From Rhizobium sp. Q54 (GTDB lineage: Bacteria; Pseudomonadota; Alphaproteobacteria; Rhizobiales; Xanthobacteraceae): a stretch of 62,699 nucleotides of DNA. The number at the start of each line of letters is the position of its first letter. Position 1 is the first letter of the stretch. This document shows, piece by piece, positions 35,861-45,386 of the stretch. A program made the position numbers and the translations under genes. The notes beneath the pieces were generated by a model, which saw only the letters and a list, made by a program, of their open reading frames with translations, did not search any database and had not been told where the DNA came from. The DNA is taken from contig CAMDSH010000021.1 in NCBI GenBank assembly GCA_945907045.1, positions 1 to 62,699 of the forward strand, given 5' to 3'.

Positions 35861-37078
35861 TTGGCGCCCGCGCGCAATGTCATCGTCGCAGGCGCCGGCA
35901 TCGGCGGACTGACCGCAGCATTAGCGCTCTCGCGCGCCGGGTTGCGCGCGACCGTGCTGGAACAGGCCGAGCGGCTGGAAGAAACCGGCGCCGGCATTCA
36001 GCTCTCGCCCAACGCCACGCGCATTTTGATCGAACTCGGGCTTGGCGAGCGGCTCAAGCAATCCATCGTCGCGCCGCAAGCAATCCGCGTGATGTCGGGC
36101 GGCACCGCGCGCGAAATCGTGCGCATGCCATTGGGCGCGAATGCCGAGCGGGCTTTCGGCGCCCCGTTCTGGGTGATTCACCGCGGCGATCTGCAAACCG
36201 TCCTGGCGGACGCCGCGCGCGAGCGCATCGATATCGAATTGAAACTCGGCACGAAGATGGAAGATTACGCGGTGCATGCGCACGGCATTACCGTGCAATC
36301 GCGCCGTATCACGCAAGTCACCGACGACCGCGCCATCGCGCTGATCGGCGCCGACGGATTGTGGTCGAGCGTGCGCGCGCGGATGGGGCGCGAGTCTCCA
36401 CCCGATTTCGCCTATCGCTCGGCCTGGCGCGCGCTGATTCCGGCCGCCGCCGTGCCGGCGGAATACCGCGAGCCGATGATTCATCTGTGGCTCGGGCGCG
36501 ACGCGCATCTCGTGCATTATCCGGTGCGCGCCGGCTCGCTCATCAACATCGTCGCCATCGCCGAGGATGAACGCAGCGCGCACGGCTGGAACGCCATCGG
36601 CAATCGCGATGAATTGCAGCGGCGATTTTCCCGTTGGGACTGGGCGGACGCGCCACGTGCGCTGCTCGGCCTTCCCGAGCAATGGCTCAAATGGGCGCTG
36701 TTCGACCGCTCCAAGCCGCATCCCGGCGGCGACGGGCCGATCACGCTCTTGGGCGATGCCGCCCACCCGATGCTCCCATTTCTTGCCCAAGGCGCCGCGA
36801 TGGCGATCGAAGATGCCGCCGTGCTGGCGGCCGAACTCGCCAACAACCTGGAAGACCCCGTGAGCGCGCTGCGTTCATATGAAAAGGCGCGGCGCAAGCG
36901 CACGGCCAAGGCCCAACACGCGGCCCGCCAGCAGGGAAAGATGGCCGGCCGTTCCGGCCCCGAAGGGTTCATCCGCAATCTCGGCATGCGGATGTTGGGC
37001 GGCGAAAAACTGCTCGCGCGCTACGATTGGCTCTATAGTTGGCGAGCACCAAACTTTTTCTCATCACCATACGAGTAA
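35861..37078 (+). CDS. FAD-dependent aromatic-ring monooxygenase
   Basis: 405 residues of the PHBH/salicylate-hydroxylase fold. The dinucleotide motif GAGIGGLTAALALSRAG is at 11-27, followed by the FAD motif ALIGADGLWSSVR and ITLLGDAAHPMLPFLAQGA. It should insert one oxygen into a ring substrate using NAD(P)H. The start is a TTG at 35861, chosen for lack of an in-frame ATG ahead of the FAD fold. It lies between the zinc-finger and MetE-like genes with gaps of 9 and 6 bases. Confidence 0.85.
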   Translation: MAPARNVIVAGAGIGGLTAALALSRAGLRATVLEQAERLEETGAGIQLSPNATRILIELGLGERLKQSIVAPQAIRVMSGGTAREIVRMPLGANAERAFGAPFWVIHRGDLQTVLADAARERIDIELKLGTKMEDYAVHAHGITVQSRRITQVTDDRAIALIGADGLWSSVRARMGRESPPDFAYRSAWRALIPAAAVPAEYREPMIHLWLGRDAHLVHYPVRAGSLINIVAIAEDERSAHGWNAIGNRDELQRRFSRWDWADAPRALLGLPEQWLKWALFDRSKPHPGGDGPITLLGDAAHPMLPFLAQGAAMAIEDAAVLAAELANNLEDPVSALRSYEKARRKRTAKAQHAARQQGKMAGRSGPEGFIRNLGMRMLGGEKLLARYDWLYSWRAPNFFSSPYE

Positions 37079-37084
37079 CGCCGC

Positions 37085-38104
37085 ATGTTCCCCACTACCG
37101 TCGCCGGCAGCCTGCCGAAGCCTTCATGGCTCGCTGAGCCGAACAAGCTCTGGGCGCCGTGGCGTCTTTCCGGCGCTGACCTGGAATCCGGCAAGCTCGA
37201 CGCGACCTTGCTGGCGATAAAAATGCAGGAAGACAGCGGCGTCGACATCGTCACCGACGGCGAACAGGCGCGCCAGCATTTCGTCCACGGTTTTCTCGAA
37301 TACGTCGAAGGCATCGATTTCGCGCACAAGGTGGAAATGGGCATCCGCAACAATCGCTACAAAGCGATGGTGCCGACGGTGACCGGCGAATTGCGGCTCA
37401 AGGGCCGCGTGCATCAAAAGGAAGCGCGCCACGCCCGCGCGCACACCAAGAATAAATTGAAAATCACATTACCGGGCGCGATGACGATTTCCGACACCAT
37501 CTCCGACGCGCATTACGGCGACAAAATAAAAATGGCGATGGCCTTCGCCAAGCTGCTCAATGAAGAAGCGCGCGCGCTGGAAGCCGACGGCGTCGATGTG
37601 ATCCAGTTCGACGAGCCTGCGTTCAATGTCTTCATGCACGAGGTAAAGGACTGGGGCATCGAGGCGCTGCACCGCTCCATCGAAGGCCTCAAGTGCACAA
37701 CCGCCGTGCATATTTGTTACGGCTACGGCATCAAGGCCAACATCGACTGGAAGGAAAGCCTCGGCGGCGAATGGCGGCAGTACGAGGAAATTTTTCCCGC
37801 GCTCGCCAATAGCAAGATCCAGCAGGTGTCGGTCGAGTGCCGCAATGCGCGCGTGCCGATGAAGCTGCTCTCGTTGCTCAAGGACAAGGATGTGCTGATC
37901 GGCGTCATCGACGTGGCGTCCGACGAAGTCGAGACGCCGGAGCAGGTCGCCGCCGTGATCGCCGAGGCGATGAAATACGTGCCGAAGGAGCGCATCGTGT
38001 GCTGCACCAATTGCGGCATGGCGCCGATGCAGCGCGACATCGCGGCGGGCAAGCTCGCGGCGCTGGGCGCGGGCGCGAAGCTGGCGCGGCAGAAATACGC
38101 ATAA
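37085..38104 (+). CDS. MetE-like (core) cobalamin-independent methionine synthase family protein
   Basis: 339 residues, matching only the C-terminal catalytic barrel of MetE; the N-terminal substrate-binding half is absent. Features are PTTVAGSLPKPSWLAEP, VDVIQFDEPAF, a zinc-ligand-like HICYGYG and VCCTNCGMAP. Such short forms exist as archaeal-type or core-MetE enzymes and may use a methyl donor other than the usual polyglutamyl folate. It is closely linked to the monooxygenase gene upstream. Confidence 0.85.
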   Translation: MFPTTVAGSLPKPSWLAEPNKLWAPWRLSGADLESGKLDATLLAIKMQEDSGVDIVTDGEQARQHFVHGFLEYVEGIDFAHKVEMGIRNNRYKAMVPTVTGELRLKGRVHQKEARHARAHTKNKLKITLPGAMTISDTISDAHYGDKIKMAMAFAKLLNEEARALEADGVDVIQFDEPAFNVFMHEVKDWGIEALHRSIEGLKCTTAVHICYGYGIKANIDWKESLGGEWRQYEEIFPALANSKIQQVSVECRNARVPMKLLSLLKDKDVLIGVIDVASDEVETPEQVAAVIAEAMKYVPKERIVCCTNCGMAPMQRDIAAGKLAALGAGAKLARQKYA

Positions 38105-38141
38105 CCACGTAGCTTCGCAATTCAGCCGTTCTCGCCTATCT

Positions 38142-40467
38142 ATGGGTGAGCATGAAGGGCTGGCCGTGAGCGATCCGCATTTGCACGAACATCAAGAAGC
38201 GAAAGCCATCGACCCCGTCTGCGGCATGACGGTCGATCCGCACACCGCCAAGCACCGCCACCAGCACCAGGGTCACAACTACTATTTTTGCTCGGCGGGC
38301 TGCCGCACGAAATTCGCCGCCGATCCTGGAAAATATCTCGGTGACCGCGCACCTGCCCCCGTGATCGAGGGCGCGATCTACACCTGCCCGATGCACCCTG
38401 AAATAAGACAGCAAGGCCCCGGCGCCTGCCCCATTTGCGGCATGGCGCTGGAGCCGGAAATCGCCAGCGCCGGCAGCGGCCCCAATCCTGAACTCATCGA
38501 CATGACGCGCCGGTTCTGGATCGGGCTTGTGCTCTCACTGCCCGTCGTCACGCTGGAGATGGGCGCGCACGTCACCGACATCCATCGCTGGGTTTCGTCA
38601 ACCCACTCGAACTGGATTCAATTCGCCTTCGCGGCGCCGGTGGTGCTGTGGGCGGGCTGGCCGTTCTTCGTGCGCGGCTGGCAATCGCTGCTCACGCGCA
38701 ACCTCAACATGTTCACGCTGATCGCGATCGGCACCGGCGTTGCTTTCGTTTACAGCGCGATCGCGACACTTATCCCCGGCCTGTTTCCGCACGCCGGACA
38801 TGGCACCGCCGCGGTGTATTTCGAATCCGCCGCCGTCATTACGGTTTTGGTGCTGCTGGGCCAGGTTCTCGAACTGCGCGCGCGAAGCAACCTCAGGCGC
38901 GATCAAGGCGTTGCTCGATCTTGCGCCGAAAACCGCGCGGCGCGTAACCGAACGCGGCGACGAGGATGTGGCGCTCGACACGATTTCCGCTGGCGACAAA
39001 TTGCGCGTGCGCCCCGGCGAAAAAGTGCCGGTCGATGGCGAGTTGATCGAAGGCCGCTCGTCGCTGGATGAATCGCTCGTCACCGGCGAGTCGATGCCCG
39101 TTACCAAGGAAACCGGCGCGAAAGTGATCGCCGGCACGCTGAATAAAAGCGGCGGCTTCGTCATGCGCGCCGATGCCGTGGGGCGAGACACGCTGCTCGC
39201 GCGCATCGTGCAGATGGTGGCGGCGGCGCAGCGCAGCCGCGCGCCGATCCAGCGCCTCGCCGACCGGGTCGCGTCGTGGTTCGTTCCCGCCGTGATCGCA
39301 GTTGCGCTCGCCGCATTCGCCGCGTGGTGGCTGTTCGGGCCGGAGCCGCGTTTTGCCTACGCGTTGATCGCAGCGGTGAGCGTGCTCATCATCGCCTGCC
39401 CCTGTGCGCTAGGGTTAGCTACTCCGATGTCGATCATGGTTGGCGTCGGGCGCGGCGCGCAGGCTGGCATCCTCATCAAAAATGCCGAGGCGCTCGAGCG
39501 CATGGAAAAAGTCGACACGCTGGTGATCGACAAAACCGGCACGCTGACCGAGGGAAAACCGAAGGTCACTGCCGTCATCGCCGCGCAGGGTTATGAGGAA
39601 AGCGAAATTTTGCGGCTGGCGGCCAGTGTCGAGCGCTCCAGCGAGCATCCGCTGGCGGCGGCCATCGTCGAGGCCGCGCAAGCGCGCAACATCACGCTTA
39701 ACCCCGTTCGCGGGTTTGACTCGCCCGCTGGCAAGGGCGCCATCGGCATGGTGGACAAACATCGCATCGCGCTCGGCAACGCGAAGTTTCTCGCCGAGTT
39801 GAACATCGCCACCGCCTCGCTCGATAGCGAAGCCGAACGCCTGCGCGCGAGCGGCGCCACCGCGATCTTTCTGGGAGTGGATGGCAAACTCGCGGGCGTC
39901 ATCGCCATCGCCGATCCGGTGAAGGCAACCACGCCGGCGGCGCTCAAGGCGCTCATTGCGGATGGCATCCGCATCGTGATGCTCACCGGCGATAACCGCA
40001 CCACCGCGCTGGCCGTCGGCCGCGCGCTCGGTATTTCGGAGATCGAAGCGGAAGTGCTGCCCGACCGGAAAAGCGCCATCGTCGAGAAACTGCGACGTGA
40101 GGGCCGCGTGGTCGCGATGGCCGGCGACGGCGTCAACGACGCGCCAGCGCTTGCGGCAGCCGATGTCGGCATCGCGATGGGCACCGGCACCGATGTGGCG
40201 ATCGAGAGCGCGGGGATAACCCTGTTGCACGGCGATCTCACCGGCATCGTGCGCGCGCGCACGTTGTCGGCGGCCACCATGAGCAACATCCGGCAAAATC
40301 TGTTCTTCGCCTTCATCTACAACGCCGCCGGGGTGCCGGTGGCGGCGGGCGTGCTTTATCCCGCCTTCGGGCTGCTGCTCTCGCCGGTCATCGCCGCCGC
40401 GGCGATGGCGCTCTCCTCCGTCAGCGTCGTCGGCAACGCGCTGCGGCTTCGCACCACCGCCCTGTAA
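38142..40467 (+). pseudogene. Copper-type P1B-ATPase gene with a frameshift in a CG run
   Basis: A single CopA-like ATPase gene read in two frames. The first part (from 38142) holds a YHS/TRASH metal domain (DPVCGMTVDPHTAK, YYFCSAGCRTKF), a YTCPMHPEIRQQGPGACPIC domain and the first membrane helices, up to [10 protein letters not shown]. The second frame resumes at [20 protein letters not shown] and holds VTGESMP, the CPC motif ([13 protein letters not shown]), [24 protein letters not shown] and GDGVNDAPA. The switch is at GCGCGCGCG (38876-38884); adding one CG restores [16 protein letters not shown]. It is either sequencing error, slippage or an inactivating mutation. Confidence 0.88.
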
Positions 40468-40471
40468 CGGC

Positions 40472-40633
40472 TCAGAAGACCGCGATATATTTCAGCAGCG
40501 AGAGCACGCCGATGATGATGACGATGACGCGGACGATCTGCTTTGCTTTTCTATCAATCGGCAAACGATCGACGAGATAGAGAACCAGAACGATGATCAG
40601 GAAGGTGATAAGAATACTGATGATAAGACTCAT
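40472..40633 (-). CDS. 53-residue membrane protein, Thivi_2564-like
   Basis: A 53-residue frame starting MSLIISILITFLIIVLVLYL, then VDRLPIDRKAKQIVRVI, then a second helix ending LLKYIAVF. It has two membrane helices around a short basic turn. Ribosome site AAGGGGGC is 6 bases upstream of the ATG at 40633. It resembles the short Thivi_2564 family of unknown function. It converges with the P-ATPase gene. Confidence 0.75.
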   Translation of the reverse strand: MSLIISILITFLIIVLVLYLVDRLPIDRKAKQIVRVIVIIIGVLSLLKYIAVF

Positions 40634-40712
40634 GGATGCCCCCTTAAAGGATTATGCGCGCACACCCTGCGCGGGACGCTGATCAACCGATTGAGCCGAG
40701 GAAAGTTCCATC

Positions 40713-41507
40713 ATGACCCGCTCTTGTTTATTCGTCGTTGCCCTGGCGGCAGGGCTCCTCACCACACCGGCCCTCGCCCATGATCTTACGACAACCGGAA
40801 CGCTGCGCGCGACATTTTTAGCGCAGAATCCGGTGCAGGCCGTGACCGATCCGGCAACCGGGGAAGTGCGTGGACCGGCCGCCGAATTGACGCGCGAACT
40901 GGCGCGCAAGCTGGGAGTGCCGTTCACCATCAAGGGCGTCGGCGGCACCGCGGCGGTGATGGAGAGCGTCAAATCCGGCGCGGCCGACATCGGCTTCCTC
41001 GCCTACGATGCGATACGCGCGGCGGAGGTCGATTTCAGCCAGAACTATTCGCTCGCGCAGAATACTTATCTCGTGCTCGATGTTTCACCGCTGCGCGCAT
41101 CCGCCGACATCGACAAGGCGGGCATTCGCGTCGGCGTCGGCGAGCGCGATGCCGGCGATTTCTTTCTCACCCGCAATCTGAAAAACGCCACGCTCGCCCG
41201 CAACCCCGGCGGCAATCTCGATGTTGCGCTCAAGCAGTTGCAGGCGAGCGAGATCGCCGCCTACGCCGCCAACCGGCACCGGCTCACCGCCTTTGCCGCC
41301 AGCACGCCGGGCGTGCGGCTGCTGCCGGACAATTTCTACGGCGTCGAGCAGGCGGTCATCGTGCGCAAGGGAAATGCCGCGGGTCTCGCCGTCATCAACA
41401 AGATGATCGATGAAGCGCGCGGTGCCGGATTAACGGCGGCCGCGATTGCACGCGCGGGGCTGGTCGGCGTCGATGTCGCCCCGCCGGCAACCGCGCCGAG
41501 GCAATAA
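40713..41507 (+). CDS. ABC-type solute-binding protein (amino-acid family 3)
   Basis: 264 residues with a signal peptide ending TPALA. The periplasmic binding fold is seen in AELTRELARKLGVPFTIKGV, MESVKSGAADIGFLAYDAIR and VDFSQNYSLAQNTYLVLD, as in polar amino-acid receptors. No permease or ATPase gene adjoins, so it is an orphan receptor. Ligand unknown. Confidence 0.85.
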   Translation: MTRSCLFVVALAAGLLTTPALAHDLTTTGTLRATFLAQNPVQAVTDPATGEVRGPAAELTRELARKLGVPFTIKGVGGTAAVMESVKSGAADIGFLAYDAIRAAEVDFSQNYSLAQNTYLVLDVSPLRASADIDKAGIRVGVGERDAGDFFLTRNLKNATLARNPGGNLDVALKQLQASEIAAYAANRHRLTAFAASTPGVRLLPDNFYGVEQAVIVRKGNAAGLAVINKMIDEARGAGLTAAAIARAGLVGVDVAPPATAPRQ

Positions 41508-41511
41508 TAAT

Positions 41512-41901
41512 TTACTGAATGGCAGTGCCGCTTCCGCGCCGCGGCCGCTCGGGTACTGGCCGGATCGGCGGGCAGTTTTTACCCGCGGCGGCTTTTTCAA
41601 GTTCCTGCATCTCGCCGCGGTTGGCCAGGTATTCGGTGCGGTACGCCACAGTGCCGATCAGCCGCCCGCCGGGCTCACGCTCCGCCTTCGTCATCAGCGC
41701 GCGCAGTTCGCGCTCGCGCTCGGCGATTTCTTTCGACCGCTCGGCCAGCGCCGGGCAGTTGTACAGCATGAATTTCGACGGATCGGCATAGAACGACGCC
41801 GCCTTTTCGTCGGTGGTCGCGCAACTGGCAAGCGTTACCGAAAGCGCCAGACCCGCAAGCGCGGCGGCGAAATTTTTAAGGTCGATCCGGCGTTTGCGCA
41901 T
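41512..41901 (-). CDS. Small lipoprotein of unknown function
   Basis: 129 residues with a lipobox (LALSVTLASC), so it is probably lipidated at Cys 27. The mature part contains EKAASFYADPSKFMLYNCPA and a charged helix (KEIAERERELRALMTKAERE), with a Pro/Arg-rich C-terminus. It is convergent with the solute-binding protein gene. Function unknown. Confidence 0.78.
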   Translation of the reverse strand: MRKRRIDLKNFAAALAGLALSVTLASCATTDEKAASFYADPSKFMLYNCPALAERSKEIAERERELRALMTKAEREPGGRLIGTVAYRTEYLANRGEMQELEKAAAGKNCPPIRPVPERPRRGSGTAIQ

Positions 41902-41932
41902 ATTCGCGAGTCTCTTGCACTATGAGAATAGC

Positions 41933-42019
41933 TGGTGCGGGCGGCCGGAATCGAACCGGCACGGGGTTACCCCCAAGGGATTTTAAGTCCCTTGCGTCTA
42001 CCAGTTCCGCCACGTCCGC
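41933..42019 (-). tRNA. tRNA-Leu (anticodon UAA)
   Basis: The 87 bases include an encoded CCA end. Anticodon arm AGGGA-CTTAAAA-TCCCT places TAA at 34-36. The long variable arm (TGGGGGTAACCCC) and the T arm GCCGG-TTCGATT-CCGGC are intact. The acceptor stem GCGGACG/CGCCCGC has one A-C mismatch at the fifth pair. Reads UUA and UUG codons. Confidence 0.96.
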
Positions 42020-42110
42020 GCAGGCATCGTTCTAGCACCGCTTGCACGCGCGCCGGAAGCGGCTCCGACGCTTGGTTCCTTGTTTCTCCACGGCGTGTTT
42101 TCGGGGTCCG

Positions 42111-42905
42111 CTAGCGCAGGCCCCTGACGAGAGGCTTGGCTGCGGGCTGCGCAAGCTCGTCCCTGCTCATGTCGAATTCCGTCACCGTTTGCAGGTTCTC
42201 GCCGAACCACGCGCCGATGCCGGCGCGGCGCTCGCCGACATATTTCGGCTTGCCGTCGCGATCGAGACGCATACTCAAATCATGTCCGGGAATGAGAATG
42301 GTGCCCGGCACCGAACGCCAGAGCTTCCAAATCAGATCGATGGAGGCCGAGCTTGCCGCCTCGTCCATGCTGGCGTCGGCCTTGCCCGAAATCAGCTCGG
42401 CGCGGTTCTTGGCGGCATCGCCGGTGAAAATGACCGGCACGTTGTTGGCGGTGAGATGAAAGATCAGCGAGCCCGGCGTGTGGCCCGGCGCGGACAATGC
42501 TTTCATGCCCGGCAGGAACTCTTCGCCCGGTGCAACGCGGCGCACACGCGGATCGCTGTTCAACGCAGCAACGTAAAGCTCCGGCAGCGGATCGAAACGC
42601 GGCGGCTGCGCGGCCGCCCATTCCAGCTCATGCTTGCCGATCCACACGGTTGCCTTTTCGAACAGCACGAAATTGACCGAGTGATCGTAATGCGCGTGCG
42701 TGAGCACAACGTCGGTAATGTCGTCCGGCGCAACGCCATGCACGCGCAATTGCTGCTCCAGCGGCTTGCGGATGCCGAAGGCGCCGACGTCGATCAGGAT
42801 TTTACGTTTATCGGAGCGCAGCAGCGCGATGGTGCTCCAGCCCAAACCGCCGTGGCAGATCGCCTTGCCGGGAAAGCCCTGAACCAGAACGTCGATGCGA
42901 TACAT
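42111..42905 (-). CDS. Metallo-beta-lactamase-fold hydrolase
   Basis: 264 residues with complete metal motifs: VLTHAHYDHSVNFVLF, SAPGHTPGSLIFHL, IFTGDAAKNRAE and ILIPGHDLSM. There is no signal peptide, unlike the MBL protein at 3809. Substrate unknown; lactone or thioester hydrolysis are plausible. It is 9 bases downstream of a Bug receptor gene on the same strand, so likely in one operon. Confidence 0.9.
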   Translation of the reverse strand: MYRIDVLVQGFPGKAICHGGLGWSTIALLRSDKRKILIDVGAFGIRKPLEQQLRVHGVAPDDITDVVLTHAHYDHSVNFVLFEKATVWIGKHELEWAAAQPPRFDPLPELYVAALNSDPRVRRVAPGEEFLPGMKALSAPGHTPGSLIFHLTANNVPVIFTGDAAKNRAELISGKADASMDEAASSASIDLIWKLWRSVPGTILIPGHDLSMRLDRDGKPKYVGERRAGIGAWFGENLQTVTEFDMSRDELAQPAAKPLVRGLR

Positions 42906-42914
42906 GCCAGTTGC

Positions 42915-43901
42915 CTAGTTGGGCAGCGTGATTTTCGCTTGCGTAATGATCTGCGCGAACTTCTGCGTTTCCGATCCAACGAAACTTTTGAACTCCGGCG
43001 CCGTCATCGGCTTAGGCACTATGCCCTGCACGATCAGTTTTTCAGCCAGCGCCTTGTCCTTGAGCGCGGTATTCACGATTGCATTCAGGCGATTGATCAC
43101 CGCAGGCGGCGTCCCGGCGGTGGCAAACATGCCGAACCAGTTGAGCAGCTCGTAGCGCGCAAGACCCGGCGCGCCCTCGTTGAGCGGCGCGACATCGGGT
43201 AGTTGCGGCATTCGCTCTTTCGAGGTCACCGCGACGGCGCGCAGTTTGCCGTCCTGGATGAGCGGCAACGCGGCGGCGAGACTTGAGAAACTCATGGTCA
43301 CGGCGCCGACCGCCACATCGGTCACCGCCGGCGCGGAACCGCGGTACGGCACATGCAGCACATCGGTGCCAGCCATGCTGTTCATTAGTTCGCCTGCGAG
43401 CTGTTGCGGATTACCGACACCGGAAGACGAAAACGACAGCTTGCCGGGATTGGCTTTGGCGTAGGCGATCAACTCAGCCGGGGTTTTCACCGGCGTCGTG
43501 CTCGCGACGACAATGACACACGGCACGATGCCGACGAGCGCGACAGGATCCAGCTCGCGCTGCGGGTCGTACGCCATCTTTTCCTTGTAGAGATGTTGGT
43601 TGATCGCGACTTCGCCCGACGCCGCCATCAGCAGCGTGTGTCCGTCTGGCGGCGCCTTGGCGACCGCACCCGAAGCGATCATCGCACTCGCGCCGGTGCG
43701 ATTTTCAACCACAATGGTCTGGCCAAGCTCGGCCTTCATCGGCTCACCGAGGAGGCGCGCGACAATATCGACGCCGCCGCCCGCGGGATAACCGACCAGA
43801 ATGCGGATCGGATGATCGGGATAAGTCTGCGCGTTGGCGCCACTCACGCCCGTGAGGATCGCCGCGCCGGTGGTGCCCAGAAAATCGCGCCGTGTGAGCA
43901 T
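42915..43901 (-). CDS. TctC/Bug-family periplasmic solute-binding protein
   Basis: 328 residues with a Tat-like leader (MLTRRDFLGTTGAAILTG, mature near ANAQT). Mature motifs are HPIRILVGYPAGGGVDIVAR, GASAMIASGAVAKAPPDGH and VLHVPYRGSAPAVTD. It is followed by an MBL hydrolase gene, mirroring the receptor-plus-hydrolase pattern at 0-5 kb. No TctA/TctB genes are adjacent. Confidence 0.9.
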   Translation of the reverse strand: MLTRRDFLGTTGAAILTGVSGANAQTYPDHPIRILVGYPAGGGVDIVARLLGEPMKAELGQTIVVENRTGASAMIASGAVAKAPPDGHTLLMAASGEVAINQHLYKEKMAYDPQRELDPVALVGIVPCVIVVASTTPVKTPAELIAYAKANPGKLSFSSSGVGNPQQLAGELMNSMAGTDVLHVPYRGSAPAVTDVAVGAVTMSFSSLAAALPLIQDGKLRAVAVTSKERMPQLPDVAPLNEGAPGLARYELLNWFGMFATAGTPPAVINRLNAIVNTALKDKALAEKLIVQGIVPKPMTAPEFKSFVGSETQKFAQIITQAKITLPN

Positions 43902-43940
43902 CGTATCCTCCTTTGAATTTTTTTTATCGCCGAGACGTCT

Positions 43941-44465
43941 TCAATCGCCGCCTTCGCGGATCGGCGGCTGAAAAGCGAGCCCCGTGTCCCACGGAAAATA
44001 AATCCAAGTGTCCTGCGACACTTCGGTGATGAAAGTATCGACCTGCGGGCGGCCCATTGGCTTGGCGTAGACCGCAGCGAAATGCGCCTTCGGCAAAATC
44101 TCGCGCACGATCTTGGCGGTTTTCCCGGTATCGACCAGATCGTCGACCACCAGCACGCCCTGCCCCGCGCCGCCGCCCGACGAGACAATGGAATCGGCGA
44201 CGCTCTTGAGAACCTTCAGCGCGCCTTGATTGCTGTAGTCGTGGTAGCTCGCGACGCACACAGTTTCGATCAGCCGCACATTGAGTTCGCGCGCGACAAT
44301 CGCCGCCGGTACCAACCCGCCGCGCGTGATGCACACGATTGCCTGGAACGGACCGGCATCGTGCAACCGCCACGCCAGCGCACGGGCGTCACGGTGAAAC
44401 TGGTCCCACGAGACGGGAAAAGCTTTTTCCGGTAACGCGCGCAATTTCGGTTCCGCCGGTGCCAT
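43941..44465 (-). CDS. gpt: Xanthine-guanine phosphoribosyltransferase
   Basis: 174 residues, normal length for Gpt. The PRPP loop is [18 protein letters not shown], and [19 protein letters not shown] and the C-terminal DTWIYFPWD complete the family pattern. It salvages xanthine and guanine. It lies 12 bases downstream of the cinA-like gene on the same strand. Confidence 0.95.
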   Translation of the reverse strand: MAPAEPKLRALPEKAFPVSWDQFHRDARALAWRLHDAGPFQAIVCITRGGLVPAAIVARELNVRLIETVCVASYHDYSNQGALKVLKSVADSIVSSGGGAGQGVLVVDDLVDTGKTAKIVREILPKAHFAAVYAKPMGRPQVDTFITEVSQDTWIYFPWDTGLAFQPPIREGGD

Positions 44466-44477
44466 CGCCTTGTCTCC

Positions 44478-45254
44478 CTAGCGCGCGCCGGCTTGCGCCA
44501 GCTGCTTCTTCACGCGCGCGAGCATGTCCTCGACCGCCGCCTTCGCTTCGTTGAGTTTTTGCTGATCGCGCGCGCGGATCACGATGTTGGTGTTCGGGCC
44601 CAGCTTGTCATCGAAGAACGGATAGCTGCCGATGCTCACGTCGGGATGCGCCTTGGCGACTTCGCCCAGTTCCGTGCCGACATCGCCTTCGCGCGCGTCG
44701 GCGCGAATGCTGTCCGATAACATCTTCGTGCCGGTCTTTAATTTTTTCGCGGCTTCATCGAGCATGCCCTGCATGATGGACGGAACGCCCGCCATCACGA
44801 TCACGTTGCCGATCCAGAATCCCGGCGCGCCGGAAACCTTGTTGTGCACGAGGTCCGCGCCCTTCGGGATGCGCGTCATGCGCAGGCGCGCCTCGTTCAT
44901 CTCGGTGCCCATCTTCGCCATGCGCTCCTGCATGATCGCGAGCGCGCGCGGATCGACATCGATGGAGACGCCGAACGCCTTGGCGACGCAGTCGGCGGTG
45001 ATATCGTCGTGCGTCGGCCCGATGCCGCCGGTGGTGAAGACGTAAGTGTATTTGTGGCGCAGCGCGTTGAGCGCCTCGACGATGGCCGCCTCGTCGTCGG
45101 AGACGACGCGAACTTCCTTCAGGTCGATGCCGATGGCAGTGAGATATTCGGCGATGTAGCCGATGTTCTTGTCTTTGGTGCGCCCGGAGAGGATCTCGTC
45201 GCCAATGACCAGAATGGCCGCAGTGATGATATTCTGGCTCGGCACGGCGTTCAT
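44478..45254 (-). CDS. CinA-type molybdopterin-binding domain protein
   Basis: 258 residues consisting of the MoCF_biosynth (molybdopterin-binding) domain of competence/damage-inducible CinA, without the C-terminal nicotinamide deamidase domain. Motifs are AAILVIGDEILSGRTKDKN, YVFTTGGIGPTHDDITADCV and VIVMAGVPSIMQGMLDEAA. In full CinA this domain acts as ADP-ribose pyrophosphatase; here that is inference. The start at 45254 has GAGAGAAA upstream. Confidence 0.9.
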   Translation of the reverse strand: MNAVPSQNIITAAILVIGDEILSGRTKDKNIGYIAEYLTAIGIDLKEVRVVSDDEAAIVEALNALRHKYTYVFTTGGIGPTHDDITADCVAKAFGVSIDVDPRALAIMQERMAKMGTEMNEARLRMTRIPKGADLVHNKVSGAPGFWIGNVIVMAGVPSIMQGMLDEAAKKLKTGTKMLSDSIRADAREGDVGTELGEVAKAHPDVSIGSYPFFDDKLGPNTNIVIRARDQQKLNEAKAAVEDMLARVKKQLAQAGAR

Positions 45255-45386
45255 GTATTTCTCTCGACCATATGATCTGTACGTTATAATGCATCATGCC
45301 GCCGGGCCTGCACAACCTGCCAGGTCTTCATCCTCCTCGCCGGACTTGTTTTTCGATGCAAGCCGCCACTTTCTCGTGATGCCCGC

